A stretch of DNA of 64,000 nt from Corynebacterium tuberculostearicum SK141. Its GTDB lineage: Bacteria > Actinomycetota > Actinomycetes > Mycobacteriales > Mycobacteriaceae. Under the pieces are notes generated by a model, which searched no databases, had not been told where the DNA came from, and saw only the letters and a list, made by a program, of their open reading frames with translations. A program made the translations under genes and the position numbers. Location: contig NZ_ACVP01000004.1 in NCBI RefSeq assembly GCF_000175635.1, positions 1 through 64,000 on the forward strand. The letters are read 5' to 3'. Shown one piece after another: positions 45,329-54,441 of this stretch (positions within the stretch are counted from its first letter, which is position 1; the number at the start of each line of letters is the position of its first letter).

Positions 45329-45976
45329 TTAGTGCTCCGTATCCATAGTGGTGTGCGTATATAATTGATTAATGCAACGCTCAAGCATGAGGGGGCCGCG
45401 GGGAGTGAGGATGGACTCGGGGTGGAACTGCACGCCGAGGGCCCTACCATCGTCCGTTTCGGCAGCCATGGCTACCTCTCCGATGTCCGTGGATGTACGC
45501 GCGAGACACCGCATCCCCCGAGGGAGATCCGTACAGCCAAGGGAGTGATAGCGCGCCACCGGAACTTGCGTACCAAGGTGACCCGGTTGGTCCGGCTCGG
45601 TATCAGTGGCAAGGCCCTGAAAGGCGGGGTGCGTAACGCCGGCCTCGGTCAGGGTCATCGGGAGGGACTTTCCGTGCACGGGGCCGCACGGTTCGACCGC
45701 GCCGCCGTGGTGCTCGAGGACCGCTTGGAAGCCGAGGCACACGCCGAGGATGGGGATGGTGCCTAGGGTGGCGTCGATAAGCTCCATCATGCAGCCGGCG
45801 TCCCGTGGATGGCCGGGGCCCGGGGAAAGCACAATAATGTCGGGCTGCGCGCGCAGCACGTCGTGCACCGCTACGGTATTGCGAAACACGCTGGTATCGA
45901 ACCCAGCGAGGGCATCGACGAGGTTGTAGACAAAAGAATCGTGGTTATCCAGAAGGACAATATGCGGCGAGCTCAT
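45329..45976 (-). CDS. trpG: Anthranilate synthase component II (glutamine amidotransferase)
   Basis: A class I glutamine amidotransferase of 215 residues that supplies ammonia to TrpE. The N-terminal motif is DNHDSFVYNL, the oxyanion loop is SPGPGHPRD, the nucleophile is in GVCLGFQ and the His/Glu of the triad are in VQFHPESI. Its ATG overlaps the trpE stop (ATGA), so the two subunits are made together. Confidence 0.97.
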   Translation of the reverse strand: MSSPHIVLLDNHDSFVYNLVDALAGFDTSVFRNTVAVHDVLRAQPDIIVLSPGPGHPRDAGCMMELIDATLGTIPILGVCLGFQAVLEHHGGAVEPCGPVHGKSLPMTLTEAGVTHPAFQGLATDTEPDQPGHLGTQVPVARYHSLGCTDLPRGMRCLARTSTDIGEVAMAAETDDGRALGVQFHPESILTPRGPLMLERCINQLYTHTTMDTEH

Positions 45977-47490
45977 CGCTGCACCTCCAGTTCGGCTCCG
46001 TGTGCCATGGCGATGGCATGGAGCACGGCGTAGGCCTTGTGCACCGTTTCATCGGCCTCGGCTTGCGGCACGGAATCCTTGACCACGCCGGCGCCGGCCT
46101 GCACCACTGCGGTGCCGTCCTGGACGTAGGCCGAGCGGATGACGATGCAGTTATCCATGGCTCCATCGCCGCGCAGGTATCCCACCGCCCCGCCATAGGA
46201 TCCGCGGCGCTTTCCCTCCGTGCGGCGCACCAGTTCGGTGGCGCGCAGTTTGGGTGCTCCCGTAAGCGTTCCCATATTCATGCACGCACGGTAGGCATCG
46301 AGCGCATCGAAGTCTGGGTGGAGCGTCGCCGTGACGCCGGAGACCAAGTGCATCACCCGCGAGTAGCGGTCAACGTGCAGGAGTTCTGCTACCTGCCGGC
46401 TGCGGGGCACGGCCACGCGGGCAAGGTCATTGCGTGCAAGATCAACCAGCATCGTGTGTTCCGCAATCTCCTTCTGGTCTATACGCATGTCCAGCTCGTT
46501 GCGAATATCCAGTTCATGGTTGATGCTGCCATCCGGGTTGAGCCCGCGCGGACGCGTCCCCGCGATGGGATAGAGCTGGACCTGCCTATCTTTCGGCGCG
46601 AATTTGAGGTTTGATTCCGGCGAGGCGCCGAAGAGCTCATAGTCGGCACCGCGGAGGTAGAACATATAGGGCGAGGGGTTGGTCTCGCGCAGTGCCCGGT
46701 AGGTAGCCAGGGCGTTGGGGCATTCCACGGTGAAGGCGCGCGCGGGCACTACTTGGTAGATATCACCGGCGTGAATATTGCCTTTAAGCTTGTCGACGCC
46801 CGCCCGAAACCCTGCATCATCCACATCCGCCACCGCCCGGATCTTTTCCTTTTGGGGCGCCGCGGGACGAGCGGCGGCCGGCAGTGAGGCAAGAGAATCC
46901 AACTCTTCCCGCAGGCGCCCGTCGTCGATGTCCCAGCCTTCTAGGTGCGCAGTCCCTTGCAGGTGGTCCACTGCCAGGACCGTTTGGGCTACCAAGAATT
47001 CATAGTCCGGGTAAGTGTTGGCCCCCGGTTTAACCTCGGGCAGTTCCTCGAAAGTAGCGAGGTAGTCATAAGCGAATCCGCCCCCAAGGAACGGCAATAT
47101 TGGAGAGGAATAGTTGGCTTCTAATTGCAGGAACCGCAAAATATCGGCGGTAGATTCGGCAAGAAGCCGCTCCCGCTCGTCGGGCTGTGTGGACAGCGAG
47201 AACTCGAAAACCGCGGTGGTAGTTTCACGTGAAACTAGGCGATCGTGGAACCGCTCCTCCAGGGAAGGAAGGAGCGACTCCCCCGCTTCCGTGAGAGCGC
47301 GTACCTCGACCCTCTGGCCGTGGCACGTTACTTTCAGGGCCGCCTTGAGTACGGCAAGGCAATTGAGATTCTTCTTGGTCTCAATGTCCGCGCTTTCAAG
47401 AAGTAGAGAGTCGTGCGGTTGTGCGAGGGCGTCAAAGATTGCGGCTGCATCGTTGCCGTAGGAGATGTTGCGAGTGGCGGTGTATGGCAT
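45973..47490 (-). CDS. trpE: Anthranilate synthase component I
   Basis: A chorismate-utilising enzyme of 505 residues, the first step of tryptophan synthesis. The feedback site motif LLES is present at residues 30-33 (SLLLESADIE), so tryptophan inhibition is expected. Catalytic parts include AGDIYQVVPARAF, ASPESNLKF, IAGTRPRG and TLTGAPKLRA. VSRET from parS site 6 is at about residues 86-90, in a segment between N-terminal strands. It is the first structural gene after the leader peptide and attenuator. Confidence 0.97.
   Translation of the reverse strand: MPYTATRNISYGNDAAAIFDALAQPHDSLLLESADIETKKNLNCLAVLKAALKVTCHGQRVEVRALTEAGESLLPSLEERFHDRLVSRETTTAVFEFSLSTQPDERERLLAESTADILRFLQLEANYSSPILPFLGGGFAYDYLATFEELPEVKPGANTYPDYEFLVAQTVLAVDHLQGTAHLEGWDIDDGRLREELDSLASLPAAARPAAPQKEKIRAVADVDDAGFRAGVDKLKGNIHAGDIYQVVPARAFTVECPNALATYRALRETNPSPYMFYLRGADYELFGASPESNLKFAPKDRQVQLYPIAGTRPRGLNPDGSINHELDIRNELDMRIDQKEIAEHTMLVDLARNDLARVAVPRSRQVAELLHVDRYSRVMHLVSGVTATLHPDFDALDAYRACMNMGTLTGAPKLRATELVRRTEGKRRGSYGGAVGYLRGDGAMDNCIVIRSAYVQDGTAVVQAGAGVVKDSVPQAEADETVHKAYAVLHAIAMAHGAELEVQR
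47222..47235. promoter_or_regulatory. parS: parS site 6 (inside trpE)
   Basis: GTTTCACGTGAAAC in the 5' quarter of trpE, read as VSRET. Confidence 0.9.
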
Positions 47491-47557
47491 TGCAGTGCCC
47501 TTTCGATGGGTGTGGGGAACGGGGAAACGGATAATGGGCTTCCGCGAGCAGAGGCAC

Positions 47558-47617
47558 TAAAACGCCAAAAGGCCCGCAGAATGCGAGCCTAAAAATGGGA
47601 GGTGGAATAAGGCCCGC
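47558..47617 (-). promoter_or_regulatory. trp attenuator: competing antiterminator and terminator stems
   Basis: Segment 3 (AGGCTCGC, 47583-47590) can pair either with the upstream GCGGGCCT (47610-47617) or with an identical downstream GCGGGCCT (47570-47577). The second choice gives an intrinsic terminator, AGGCTCGCA TTC TGCGGGCCT followed by TTTTGGCGTTTT. The leader peptide ends 4 bases before the first GCGGGCCT, so ribosome stalling at the Trp codons would favour the first pairing. This is transcription attenuation as known for C. glutamicum and E. coli trp. Confidence 0.88.
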
Positions 47618-47620
47618 GGG

Positions 47621-47668
47621 TTACGCGCGCCACCACCAAGCAGTAGTCATCTTCTTCATATCGGTCAT
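47621..47668 (-). CDS. trpL: trp operon leader peptide
   Basis: Fifteen residues, MTDMKKMTTAWWWRA, with three tandem tryptophan codons near the end. Translation speed over these codons senses charged tRNA-Trp and sets the attenuator fold. A weak AGG precedes the ATG by about 8 bases. It is too short for ordinary gene finders. Confidence 0.93.
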   Translation of the reverse strand: MTDMKKMTTAWWWRA

Positions 47669-47681
47669 ACTAACCTACATT

Positions 47682-47687
47682 TCTATA
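47682..47687 (-). promoter_or_regulatory. Possible -10 hexamer TATAGA of the trp operon
   Basis: TATAGA on the minus strand, 14 bases before the trpL ATG. No good -35 box is seen at 17 bp, so the assignment is tentative. Confidence 0.4.
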
Positions 47688-47812
47688 GCTTGGAAGATAA
47701 TCGTTAAAAATATTCGCCCACTCTCCTGTGCTGCCGTGCCTGGCGCAAAACCAAGAAGACCGGCTATCGATTCGCGGTACTGTGGGGTGCATTCACGCAA
47801 TGGAGAAAGGTG

Positions 47813-49294
47813 ATGAATATGAGCATCGACCAGAAGGAACTACTAGCGAAGGTCCCCACTCAGCTTTTGATTGGCGGGCAGTGGCGCGAGGCGTCTTCCG
47901 GCGAGACTTTTGACGTAGAAAATCCGGCGACGGGCGCGACCATCGCCACGCTGTCTTCCGCTAATTCTGACGATGCGGTGGCTGCCCTTGATGCTGCCTG
48001 TGCGGTCCAAGATGAGTGGGCGCGCACCACCCCGCGCGAGCGCGCCGATATTCTCCGCCGCGCCTTTGAATTGGTACACGAGCGCGCCGATGAGTTCGCC
48101 ACCCTGATGACCCTTGAAATGGGAAAGCCCTTTGCCGAGTCGCAAGGTGAGGTCACCTATGGCGCGGAATATTTGCGGTGGTTTAGTGAGGAAGCCACGC
48201 GTGATTACGGCCGCTACTCCCCTGTCCCGGAAGGCACCTTGCGCATGGTTACCCGCCGCAAGCCCGTGGGTCCGTGCCTGTTGATCACTCCGTGGAACTT
48301 CCCCCTCGCCATGGCCACCCGAAAGGTTGCCCCGGCCGTTGCCGCGGGCTGCACCATGGTCCTGAAGCCGGCCAAGCTGACGCCGCTCACCGCGCAGTAC
48401 TTCGCGCAGACCATGCTCGATGCCGGCCTGCCGCAGGGCGTGCTCAATGTTGTCTCCGGCAGCTCCGCTTCGGCCATTTCGGAGCCCTTGCTTGCCGACG
48501 CCCGCTTGCGCAAGCTCTCCTTCACCGGTTCTACCCCAGTGGGCAAAACCCTTCTAAAGGGTGCCGCGGACAATGTCTTGCGCACCTCCATGGAGCTAGG
48601 CGGTAATGCACCGTTCATTGTTTTCGAGGACGCGGATATCGACCAAGCGGTTGCGGGAGCCATGGGCGCGAAGATGCGCAATATTGGCGAGGCTTGCACA
48701 GCGGCTAATCGCTTCGTGGTGCACGAGTCCGTGGCGGAGGAGTTTACGCAGAAGCTGGCAACAGAGTTTGAGAAGCTCGTCGTCGGCAATGGCATGGACG
48801 AAGGTGTGACGTGTGGTCCGCTGATTGAGGCTAAGGCACTCGACAATATCGCAGCCCTGGTTGAGGATGCGGTGGACAAGGGCGCGACCGTTGTCACCGG
48901 CGGCTCTCGCGGCGAGGGCGCGGGCCACTTCTATGCGCCCACAATCCTGAGCAATGTTTCACGTGAAACTCGCGTGGCTCAGGAAGAAATTTTTGGACCG
49001 GTTGCTCCTATCCTTACCTTTAAGGATGAATCGGAAGCGCTAGAGATTGCAAACGATACGGAGTACGGACTTGCCTCCTATGTATATACGGAGGATTCCG
49101 ATCGCCTCTGGCGCGTTGCCGACGGCCTCGAGTTTGGCTTGATGGGATTCAATGCCGGCGTCATTTCCAATGCCGCTGCCCCATTCGGTGGAGTCAAGCA
49201 ATCTGGTTTAGGACGCGAAGGCGGCGCCGAAGGTATTGAGGAATATACCTCGGTGCAGTACTTGGGTATCCGTGATCCTTATGCCGGTGCCTAG
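47813..49294 (+). CDS. gabD: Succinate-semialdehyde dehydrogenase (NAD(P)+)
   Basis: An aldehyde dehydrogenase of about 493 residues. It has WNFPLAMATRKVAPAVAAGC (cofactor site), GSTPVGKTL, the general base in MELGGNAPFIVF and the nucleophile Cys in GEACTAANRF; the Ala in place of the usual Val and the Thr-Ala-Ala context match SSADH enzymes. AAAPFGGVKQSGLGREGG near the end is typical. It oxidises succinate semialdehyde to succinate. AGAAAGG precedes; start ATG 47813 (GTG 47810 and ATG 47819 are alternatives). parS site 7 encodes VSRET before VAQEEIFGPV. Confidence 0.9.
   Translation: MNMSIDQKELLAKVPTQLLIGGQWREASSGETFDVENPATGATIATLSSANSDDAVAALDAACAVQDEWARTTPRERADILRRAFELVHERADEFATLMTLEMGKPFAESQGEVTYGAEYLRWFSEEATRDYGRYSPVPEGTLRMVTRRKPVGPCLLITPWNFPLAMATRKVAPAVAAGCTMVLKPAKLTPLTAQYFAQTMLDAGLPQGVLNVVSGSSASAISEPLLADARLRKLSFTGSTPVGKTLLKGAADNVLRTSMELGGNAPFIVFEDADIDQAVAGAMGAKMRNIGEACTAANRFVVHESVAEEFTQKLATEFEKLVVGNGMDEGVTCGPLIEAKALDNIAALVEDAVDKGATVVTGGSRGEGAGHFYAPTILSNVSRETRVAQEEIFGPVAPILTFKDESEALEIANDTEYGLASYVYTEDSDRLWRVADGLEFGLMGFNAGVISNAAAPFGGVKQSGLGREGGAEGIEEYTSVQYLGIRDPYAGA
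48956..48969. promoter_or_regulatory. parS: parS site 7 (inside gabD)
   Basis: GTTTCACGTGAAAC, read as VSRET between ILSN and RVAQEEIFG, a conserved stretch of aldehyde dehydrogenases where V/T is common, so the site constrains the protein only mildly. Confidence 0.9.
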
Positions 49295-49325
49295 AGATTT
49301 GAGCGCTTAACAAAGCGGGGGAACC

Positions 49326-49353
49326 AGCCGGGTCTCCTTTTCGCGACCCGGCT
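49326..49353 (+). terminator. Hairpin downstream of gabD
   Basis: A 9-bp stem AGCCGGGTC/GACCCGGCT with a 10-base loop, 31 bases after the gabD stop. No T-tract follows, so it could be a weak terminator or an mRNA end stabiliser. Confidence 0.5.
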
Positions 49354-49556
49354 CAAGTTACGGCGATTGCCGGTAGCCATCTGCACGAGGGCGGCGTCGA
49401 TAAGAGTCTGGAAAGCTTTTCAATTAACTTTTGCAGGCTGCGGGGCGTATAGTGCCTCTCCGTATAATTCAATTTCTATTTCCTTCGTCTGCGATGCGCG
49501 GCCTTATGGCCAGCGCGTGGAGAAGGAATTTTCTTTTTGTTATTTGGAGTGAGTAT

Positions 49557-50768
49557 ATGACGTCTACAGAATCTGCAGCGGCTAAGCCGCCGCTGATTAC
49601 GCCTACGTTTGTCCTCGCGTGGGTGGCTAATTTTTGTCAGTTCTTGGTCTTTTACCTGTTCGTAACCACCATGGCCCTCTACGCGGTAGAGAGTTTCGGG
49701 GCATCGGATACCGTGGGCGGTTTCGCCTCCAGTGCCTTTGTTCTGGGCGCGACGTGCATGCGCGTGTTCTCCGGCTGGATCGTGGACCGCGTGGGCCACA
49801 AGAAGGCGGCCTTGACCTCCCTGGCCTTCGTCACACTTGTAGCTGTGGCGTACTTTTTTGCGCATAATGTTGCGGTCTTGATTATCGTGCGAATGGTGCA
49901 CGGCGCGGCCTATGCCTTGACCTCCACCGCACTTATGGCGGTGGCGCAGTCCGTTATCCCACACGAACGCCGTGCGGAAGGCACCGGATACTTCGCCCTG
50001 GGCACTACCCTGGCAACCGCGTTTGGTCCAGCTATCGGCCTGTTATTGGCTAATAACATCGGCTACACCACGCTTTTTGCTGTCGCCCTTGGTGCAAATA
50101 TTGTTTCCCTGATCCTGGCCTTGGTGCTGCGCTATCCGGCCGAGGTTTCCTCCGAAAAGCCGGCCTTTAGTCTGCGCAATGCCGTGCATCCCAATGTGGT
50201 TCCTATCGGTCTATTCATGCTCCTAGTCGGCATCGCCTACTCCGGCGTGGTGACCTACCTCAACGCCTACGCCCGCAAGGAAGACCTGGCCACCGGCGCA
50301 GGGCTCTTCTTTATCGGCTATGCGGTCACGATGCTCATCATGCGCTTCTTCTTGGGCCGTATCCAGGACCATAAGGGTGATAATGCCGTAATGTACCTCG
50401 GCTTGGCCGCCTTTGTCGTGGCCCTGCTGATCATGGGCTTCCCCACCAATGACGTCATGCTGGTAGTCGCGGGCGCCTGCACCGGCTTGGGTTTCGGCAC
50501 CCTCAGCCCCGCCTGCCAAGCCATCTCCGTGCGCTCGGTGTCTGCCGCGCAGTTGGGCGCCGGTATCTCCACCATGTTCCTGCTCATGGACCTCGGCATT
50601 GGCCTGGCCCCGTTCGGCCTGGGCCCCATTGTCGGGGCAACGGGCTTTGACACGATGTATCTCATTCTCGCGAGTCTCGTGGTCATCGCCGCTATCTACT
50701 ACTTCTTCGTGCACGGCCGCTTCCCTAAGGCGAAGGGGCACCATCTGAGCTTTGAAGCGGGCAAGTAA
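49557..50768 (+). CDS. MFS permease (12-TM, DHA1-like)
   Basis: A protein of 403 residues with twelve membrane helices. Motif A-like GWIVDRVGHKKAALTS follows helix 2 (about residues 70-85), and helix 5 has GTTLATAFGPAIGLLL. The type resembles efflux permeases of the YfkF/arabinose-exporter kind; the substrate is unknown. ATG 49557 is chosen because TTTGGAG lies 8 bases upstream; the in-frame extension to 49431 contains basic, non-family sequence. Confidence 0.85.
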   Translation: MTSTESAAAKPPLITPTFVLAWVANFCQFLVFYLFVTTMALYAVESFGASDTVGGFASSAFVLGATCMRVFSGWIVDRVGHKKAALTSLAFVTLVAVAYFFAHNVAVLIIVRMVHGAAYALTSTALMAVAQSVIPHERRAEGTGYFALGTTLATAFGPAIGLLLANNIGYTTLFAVALGANIVSLILALVLRYPAEVSSEKPAFSLRNAVHPNVVPIGLFMLLVGIAYSGVVTYLNAYARKEDLATGAGLFFIGYAVTMLIMRFFLGRIQDHKGDNAVMYLGLAAFVVALLIMGFPTNDVMLVVAGACTGLGFGTLSPACQAISVRSVSAAQLGAGISTMFLLMDLGIGLAPFGLGPIVGATGFDTMYLILASLVVIAAIYYFFVHGRFPKAKGHHLSFEAGK

Positions 50769-50804
50769 CACAGCCACTGCCCCTCCTTCGCACTCAGCAT
50801 GAAG

Positions 50805-50841
50805 AGCACGCCAGCGCTTAGCGCTGGCGTGCTTTTGTTTT
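50805..50841 (+). terminator. Strong terminator after the MFS permease gene
   Basis: A perfect 13-bp stem AGCACGCCAGCGC/GCGCTGGCGTGCT with a TTA loop, then TTTTGTTTT. Confidence 0.92.
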
Positions 50842-50925
50842 GCGCGCACTCCGGGCAAGAAGAGCGTGCTGGCCTCGCCGGTAAGCTAAAGGCGCTGACA
50901 CCGCCTGTGGTTCCGGAAGTAGAGT

Positions 50926-51048
50926 ATGCGTCGACATCCGCTGCGCACGGATGTGCTGATTAACGGTCCCATTCCCCTATTGGATGTTTGGGCTCATCGA
51001 GTGCGGGTGCGACAACGGGACATTGATGAGCTCGACATAGCGGGCTAA
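50926..51048 (+). other. Small orphan frame, possible DNA-binding protein fragment
   Basis: A 40-codon frame (MRRHPLRTDV... ending RVRQRDIDELDIAG) in the gap between the permease terminator and the MOSC gene. The end recalls the last helix of excisionase-like proteins (VRVR..DIDEL). There is no RBS. It may be a gene remnant or chance. Confidence 0.2.
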
Positions 51049-51062
51049 GAGCGCTTGTGTAA

Positions 51063-51695
51063 CTAGGTGCGAAGCGAGTTCTGTTGGTGGGTGGGCAGGC
51101 AGCCAGCATCGATAACGCGCCTGGCAAGGGCGCGGTCGCCCATCTTGGCGGCAAAGGCCATGCGCATGGTGATGCCGTGGCTGGGTGGGGTATCCAGCTC
51201 AATGGCGTCGCCGGGGCGAATGCGGCCGGGGGAAATGATGCGCAGGTAGGTGCCGCAGTCGCCACGCGCGGTCCAGCGCTTGAGCCAGCCGCGCTCCCCT
51301 AGCCAGCCGGCGAAGGTGGCACACGGTTGGCGGGGCACGGATACCTCAAGCACGGCGGTGCCAATGCACACGCGCTGATTGATGAGCAGAGCAGACAGAT
51401 CGATGCCCTGCGTGGTGAGATTTTCGCCAAAGCCGCCGGAGGCCAGCGGGCGGGAAAGTTCAGATTGCCAGTAATCCAGTTCCTCGCGGGAGTAAGCGTA
51501 GACGGCCTTATCGTTGCCGCCGTGATGTTGGGTGTCACCAATTATATCGCCGCGCACGCCGGACCCATCGCCGTAATGGGGTCCGGGCGCTGCCAGATCG
51601 ATAAAGTCCTGCGGCTGCTTGTCGATGCCCGAGAACTCATGCCGCCCGCTCGGGTCCGGCCGGCGGACGGCGACATTGGTAGAGATGACCTGCAT
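51063..51695 (-). CDS. MOSC-domain protein (YiiM-like)
   Basis: A protein of 210 residues with the MOSC domain that binds sulfur carried as persulfide or with molybdenum cofactor. Typical parts are GGNDKAVYAYSREELDYW, FGENLTTQGID and the conserved Cys in VPRQPCATFAGW. The closest known type is YiiM, which with molybdenum cofactor reduces N-hydroxylated bases. ATG 51695 starts 10 bases after the stop of the large unknown gene and fits the family; a longer frame runs inside that gene. Likely co-transcribed. Confidence 0.85.
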   Translation of the reverse strand: MQVISTNVAVRRPDPSGRHEFSGIDKQPQDFIDLAAPGPHYGDGSGVRGDIIGDTQHHGGNDKAVYAYSREELDYWQSELSRPLASGGFGENLTTQGIDLSALLINQRVCIGTAVLEVSVPRQPCATFAGWLGERGWLKRWTARGDCGTYLRIISPGRIRPGDAIELDTPPSHGITMRMAFAAKMGDRALARRVIDAGCLPTHQQNSLRT

Positions 51696-51705
51696 GCCTG
51701 CCACC

Positions 51706-54279
51706 CTAGCTGAGCGTGAGCGCCTCCGCGGTGAGAATATCGCGGTAGAACAGCTGCGGGGCGAGGGAGACGGCCTCGGCGAGCTGTGGGAGGGCGTCGT
51801 CAAGCGTGGCGGCGAAAGCAGGGTCCGCCAGCTTGCCATTGGCCACGCCGCGCGCCGTGATGGCAAAGACATAGGAAATAAACGGCATCCAGGCGGAATC
51901 GCCGAGCTCCGAATTGCCATCGCCAAAGGCGTCCAGCGCGAGCAGGGTATGCAGGACGGACTTATCGACGCCCAGCTGTTGCAGCGTTACCCGCAGCTGC
52001 ATTGCGGTGCTACGCAGGTTGGAAATGGTGCCCAAGCGGGTGAGCGCAAGGTCATTGGCAAAGCACTCGCGCAGTGCGGCGATGCGGTGGGCATCATCGC
52101 AGAGCTGGTCGCTGTCCGTTGCTGGCGTAGGTGCCTCGCCCGTGGCGCTCATCAACAGCATGGGGCGGGTGACATCGTCGACGCCGGTGGACGGCACGCG
52201 CGCGAGGGAGGCGGAGCCGTGGGCTTCGACGTAGTCCTGGGCGGCGTCGGCAAGCGCGGCCAACAGCGAGGAAGGCTCGCCGGCCGGCTCCTCGCGGCGG
52301 AAGGTGCGGGAGACCAGGCCGGTGCGGACAAAGGCGCGCATGCGCTGCCCCGGCTCAAAGTCCGCGGCCATAAGGGCATCCATGCTGGCGCGCGGATCGG
52401 CCTCAATCTCCTTGATGATTCCCTCGAAGGTTTCCTTGGCCTTGGGCGCGAGGCGGCGCATGGCCGCGTAGGTAGGCCACAGGCCCTCGGTGTTTTCGGT
52501 TTCACCGTCGTGGAAGATGATGAGTGCGCTCGCCGGCGGGTACTGCGGCGCGGCCAAGTCGCTGGCCGGCTCATCCTCGCGGAAGTCCACGATGAGGTGG
52601 CCGGCGTCCAGCAGCTCCTCGGGCAGCTCAAAGCCTTCCTCAGTGGGCTCCAGCGGCAGCGGCTCACCTGCAGGATTGCCCAGCGGCCACGCCCAAGCCA
52701 ATAGCTCTACCTCTTCCTCGTGTGCCTGCTCGGGGATGAGGATGCCGTCCTCAATGGTTGCGCGGGCGACCAACGGTGCCTTGCGCACGGTGGCGATGGC
52801 GGCATAAATGAGGTCGCTGGCCGCGGTGGCCTCATATTCCATGACGCGACGCTCAAAGCTGCGCTTTTGGTGCGCTGCGCGCTCCTTTTCCGGCAGTCCT
52901 TCGAGGTATTCCTCATAGGACAACGTGGACCACAGGAGGTAGAGCTCCAGCGAGGTCTTCTTCGTCAGCGCCGACTTCAGCGCGCGGTTTGGTACGGACA
53001 GGCTGGTGGCCGCTTCCGTCGAGCCATTGGCGGTGACCAGGTCCCTAATCTTCTGGTTCTTGTCAATGACCACGAACTTTGCCAGCGGCAGTGGCTCCGG
53101 TGAGTGGATGGTAAAAAGTGCATCCGCATCGAGCTGGTCCGCCAGGATGACCTGCTTATCCAGGTAATCCACGGGCTCGGCCGCGGTGCGCTTCACGCGA
53201 GTACGAATCGTCGCCGGTTCCACCTGGAAGGTCAGCTCATAGCCGGCCTCACTGCCGACGGTCTCCTCGCGCACGCTTTCGTCCTCGCCAAAGACGCGCT
53301 GGCCCTTTTCCATCTGGATAGCCTTGCCCGGCGCAGAAGCCAAGGCATAGCTAAACGGCGAAAGGTTGCCCAGGGCATCGATAAAGCGGAAGTTGGTGCC
53401 GCGCGGGCCCTCGTTCTTGGCACGCATGTGCAGCGACTCCGCAAAATTGAGGTACTGGATATCCACCAGTTCCTCGTCCTTGTACAGGGTGAAGCGGTAG
53501 CGGCCTACCCAGGGATCCTCGAAGGCGTCTGCGGGAAGCACCTCGTGAATACCCTCCGGCAGCTCGTCCTCCAGCACGGCCTCCTCTTCCCCACCAATGG
53601 GGACATAGGCCAGCTCCATGCTGAGTTCCGTATTGGCGATGACCCGCGGGGACTGGGTATAGACCAGTTCGCCATCGAGGCCATGGGCATTGGGTAGCGT
53701 CTTGACGGCCATGTCCCAGGCAAAATCAGGGCTGCCGGACACCTTGATGGTCGCGGATTCTTGGCGCGGAACCTCCACGGTGAAAGACTGGCTGACCTCT
53801 ATTGGGGTGATGGTCCAGCCCTCCCATGCGCCGTGGGGACGGGACTCGCCGACCTTGGCCTTGGCCAGCTCCGTGCCGGCCGGGGCGATAAAGGTATAAG
53901 AACCCTTAGCCACCGCGGTGGTGGTATCGATTGGGCGATGGGTGGAATCCAGCAGCAGGCCGCCATTGGCCACGCCGGCAAATTCCACGGTGTGCTCCTC
54001 AAAGGAGACGCTGAGGTGGCTAAAGGCACGCGGCATGCTGATCCACAAGCCGGGCTCCTCGCCTTCCACGTAGTAGAACTTGCGGGTGTCCTCGCTGCCG
54101 TCGAGCAGCTGTGCGGTCACGGTCCACTGGGGATCTTCTGGCTCATAACCTGCGGTTACGGCCGGTAGGTACAGCTCCAATGTGTCGGTAGCTGGAGAGA
54201 GGCGCAGGTGCGGGATCCCCTGAAATACCGCTGCGTCTGCAAAAGATGAAAGCTGGCTGCGAAACTTCTCCTGGCTCAT
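51706..54279 (-). CDS. Large protein of unknown function (857 aa)
   Basis: I do not recognise this protein. It is acidic and soluble, with no signal peptide or membrane helix. Residues 1-420 look like several beta-sandwich units (alternating strands such as [44 protein letters not shown]). Residues 430-560 are helical and charged ([31 protein letters not shown]). The end (about 600-857) is helical and rich in Ala/Leu, without enzyme motifs. TAGGCT lies 7 bases before the ATG (leaderless). It is divergent from leuS and followed by the MOSC gene. Confidence 0.75.
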   Translation of the reverse strand: MSQEKFRSQLSSFADAAVFQGIPHLRLSPATDTLELYLPAVTAGYEPEDPQWTVTAQLLDGSEDTRKFYYVEGEEPGLWISMPRAFSHLSVSFEEHTVEFAGVANGGLLLDSTHRPIDTTTAVAKGSYTFIAPAGTELAKAKVGESRPHGAWEGWTITPIEVSQSFTVEVPRQESATIKVSGSPDFAWDMAVKTLPNAHGLDGELVYTQSPRVIANTELSMELAYVPIGGEEEAVLEDELPEGIHEVLPADAFEDPWVGRYRFTLYKDEELVDIQYLNFAESLHMRAKNEGPRGTNFRFIDALGNLSPFSYALASAPGKAIQMEKGQRVFGEDESVREETVGSEAGYELTFQVEPATIRTRVKRTAAEPVDYLDKQVILADQLDADALFTIHSPEPLPLAKFVVIDKNQKIRDLVTANGSTEAATSLSVPNRALKSALTKKTSLELYLLWSTLSYEEYLEGLPEKERAAHQKRSFERRVMEYEATAASDLIYAAIATVRKAPLVARATIEDGILIPEQAHEEEVELLAWAWPLGNPAGEPLPLEPTEEGFELPEELLDAGHLIVDFREDEPASDLAAPQYPPASALIIFHDGETENTEGLWPTYAAMRRLAPKAKETFEGIIKEIEADPRASMDALMAADFEPGQRMRAFVRTGLVSRTFRREEPAGEPSSLLAALADAAQDYVEAHGSASLARVPSTGVDDVTRPMLLMSATGEAPTPATDSDQLCDDAHRIAALRECFANDLALTRLGTISNLRSTAMQLRVTLQQLGVDKSVLHTLLALDAFGDGNSELGDSAWMPFISYVFAITARGVANGKLADPAFAATLDDALPQLAEAVSLAPQLFYRDILTAEALTLS

Positions 54280-54286
54280 TTACCCC

Positions 54287-54292
54287 AGCCTA
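54287..54292 (-). promoter_or_regulatory. -10 hexamer TAGGCT for the 857-aa gene
   Basis: TAGGCT on the minus strand is 7 bases before the ATG at 54279. Confidence 0.4.
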
Positions 54293-54427
54293 GATCATTT
54301 TCATGCAGATCTGCATTTTGGCTGCGAGCGGCGGAAATGACGCGAAAACCGGGGGCGATCACGGCGAGGATTTTGGGTGTGCGTGCCGGAAAGCATAGCG
54401 AACTACCCCGCGCCGGGATGTGGCTAT

Positions 54428-54433
54428 TACACT
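54428..54433 (+). promoter_or_regulatory. -10 hexamer TACACT for leuS
   Basis: TACACT is 8 bases before the leuS ATG, with no Shine-Dalgarno sequence; likely leaderless. Confidence 0.5.
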
Positions 54434-54441
54434 GTGTGATT

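Noticed and set aside
37822-48969. The repeated palindrome GTTTCACGTGAAAC as a CRISPR or an operator of a local regulator
   Set aside because: Spacing is irregular, copies lie inside genes, and the sequence is the known ParB site parS.
51619-52704. A 361-codon plus-strand frame opposite the 857-aa gene
   Set aside because: It is antisense, its composition is Gly/Arg/His-rich, and the minus-strand gene has a promoter and a better sequence.
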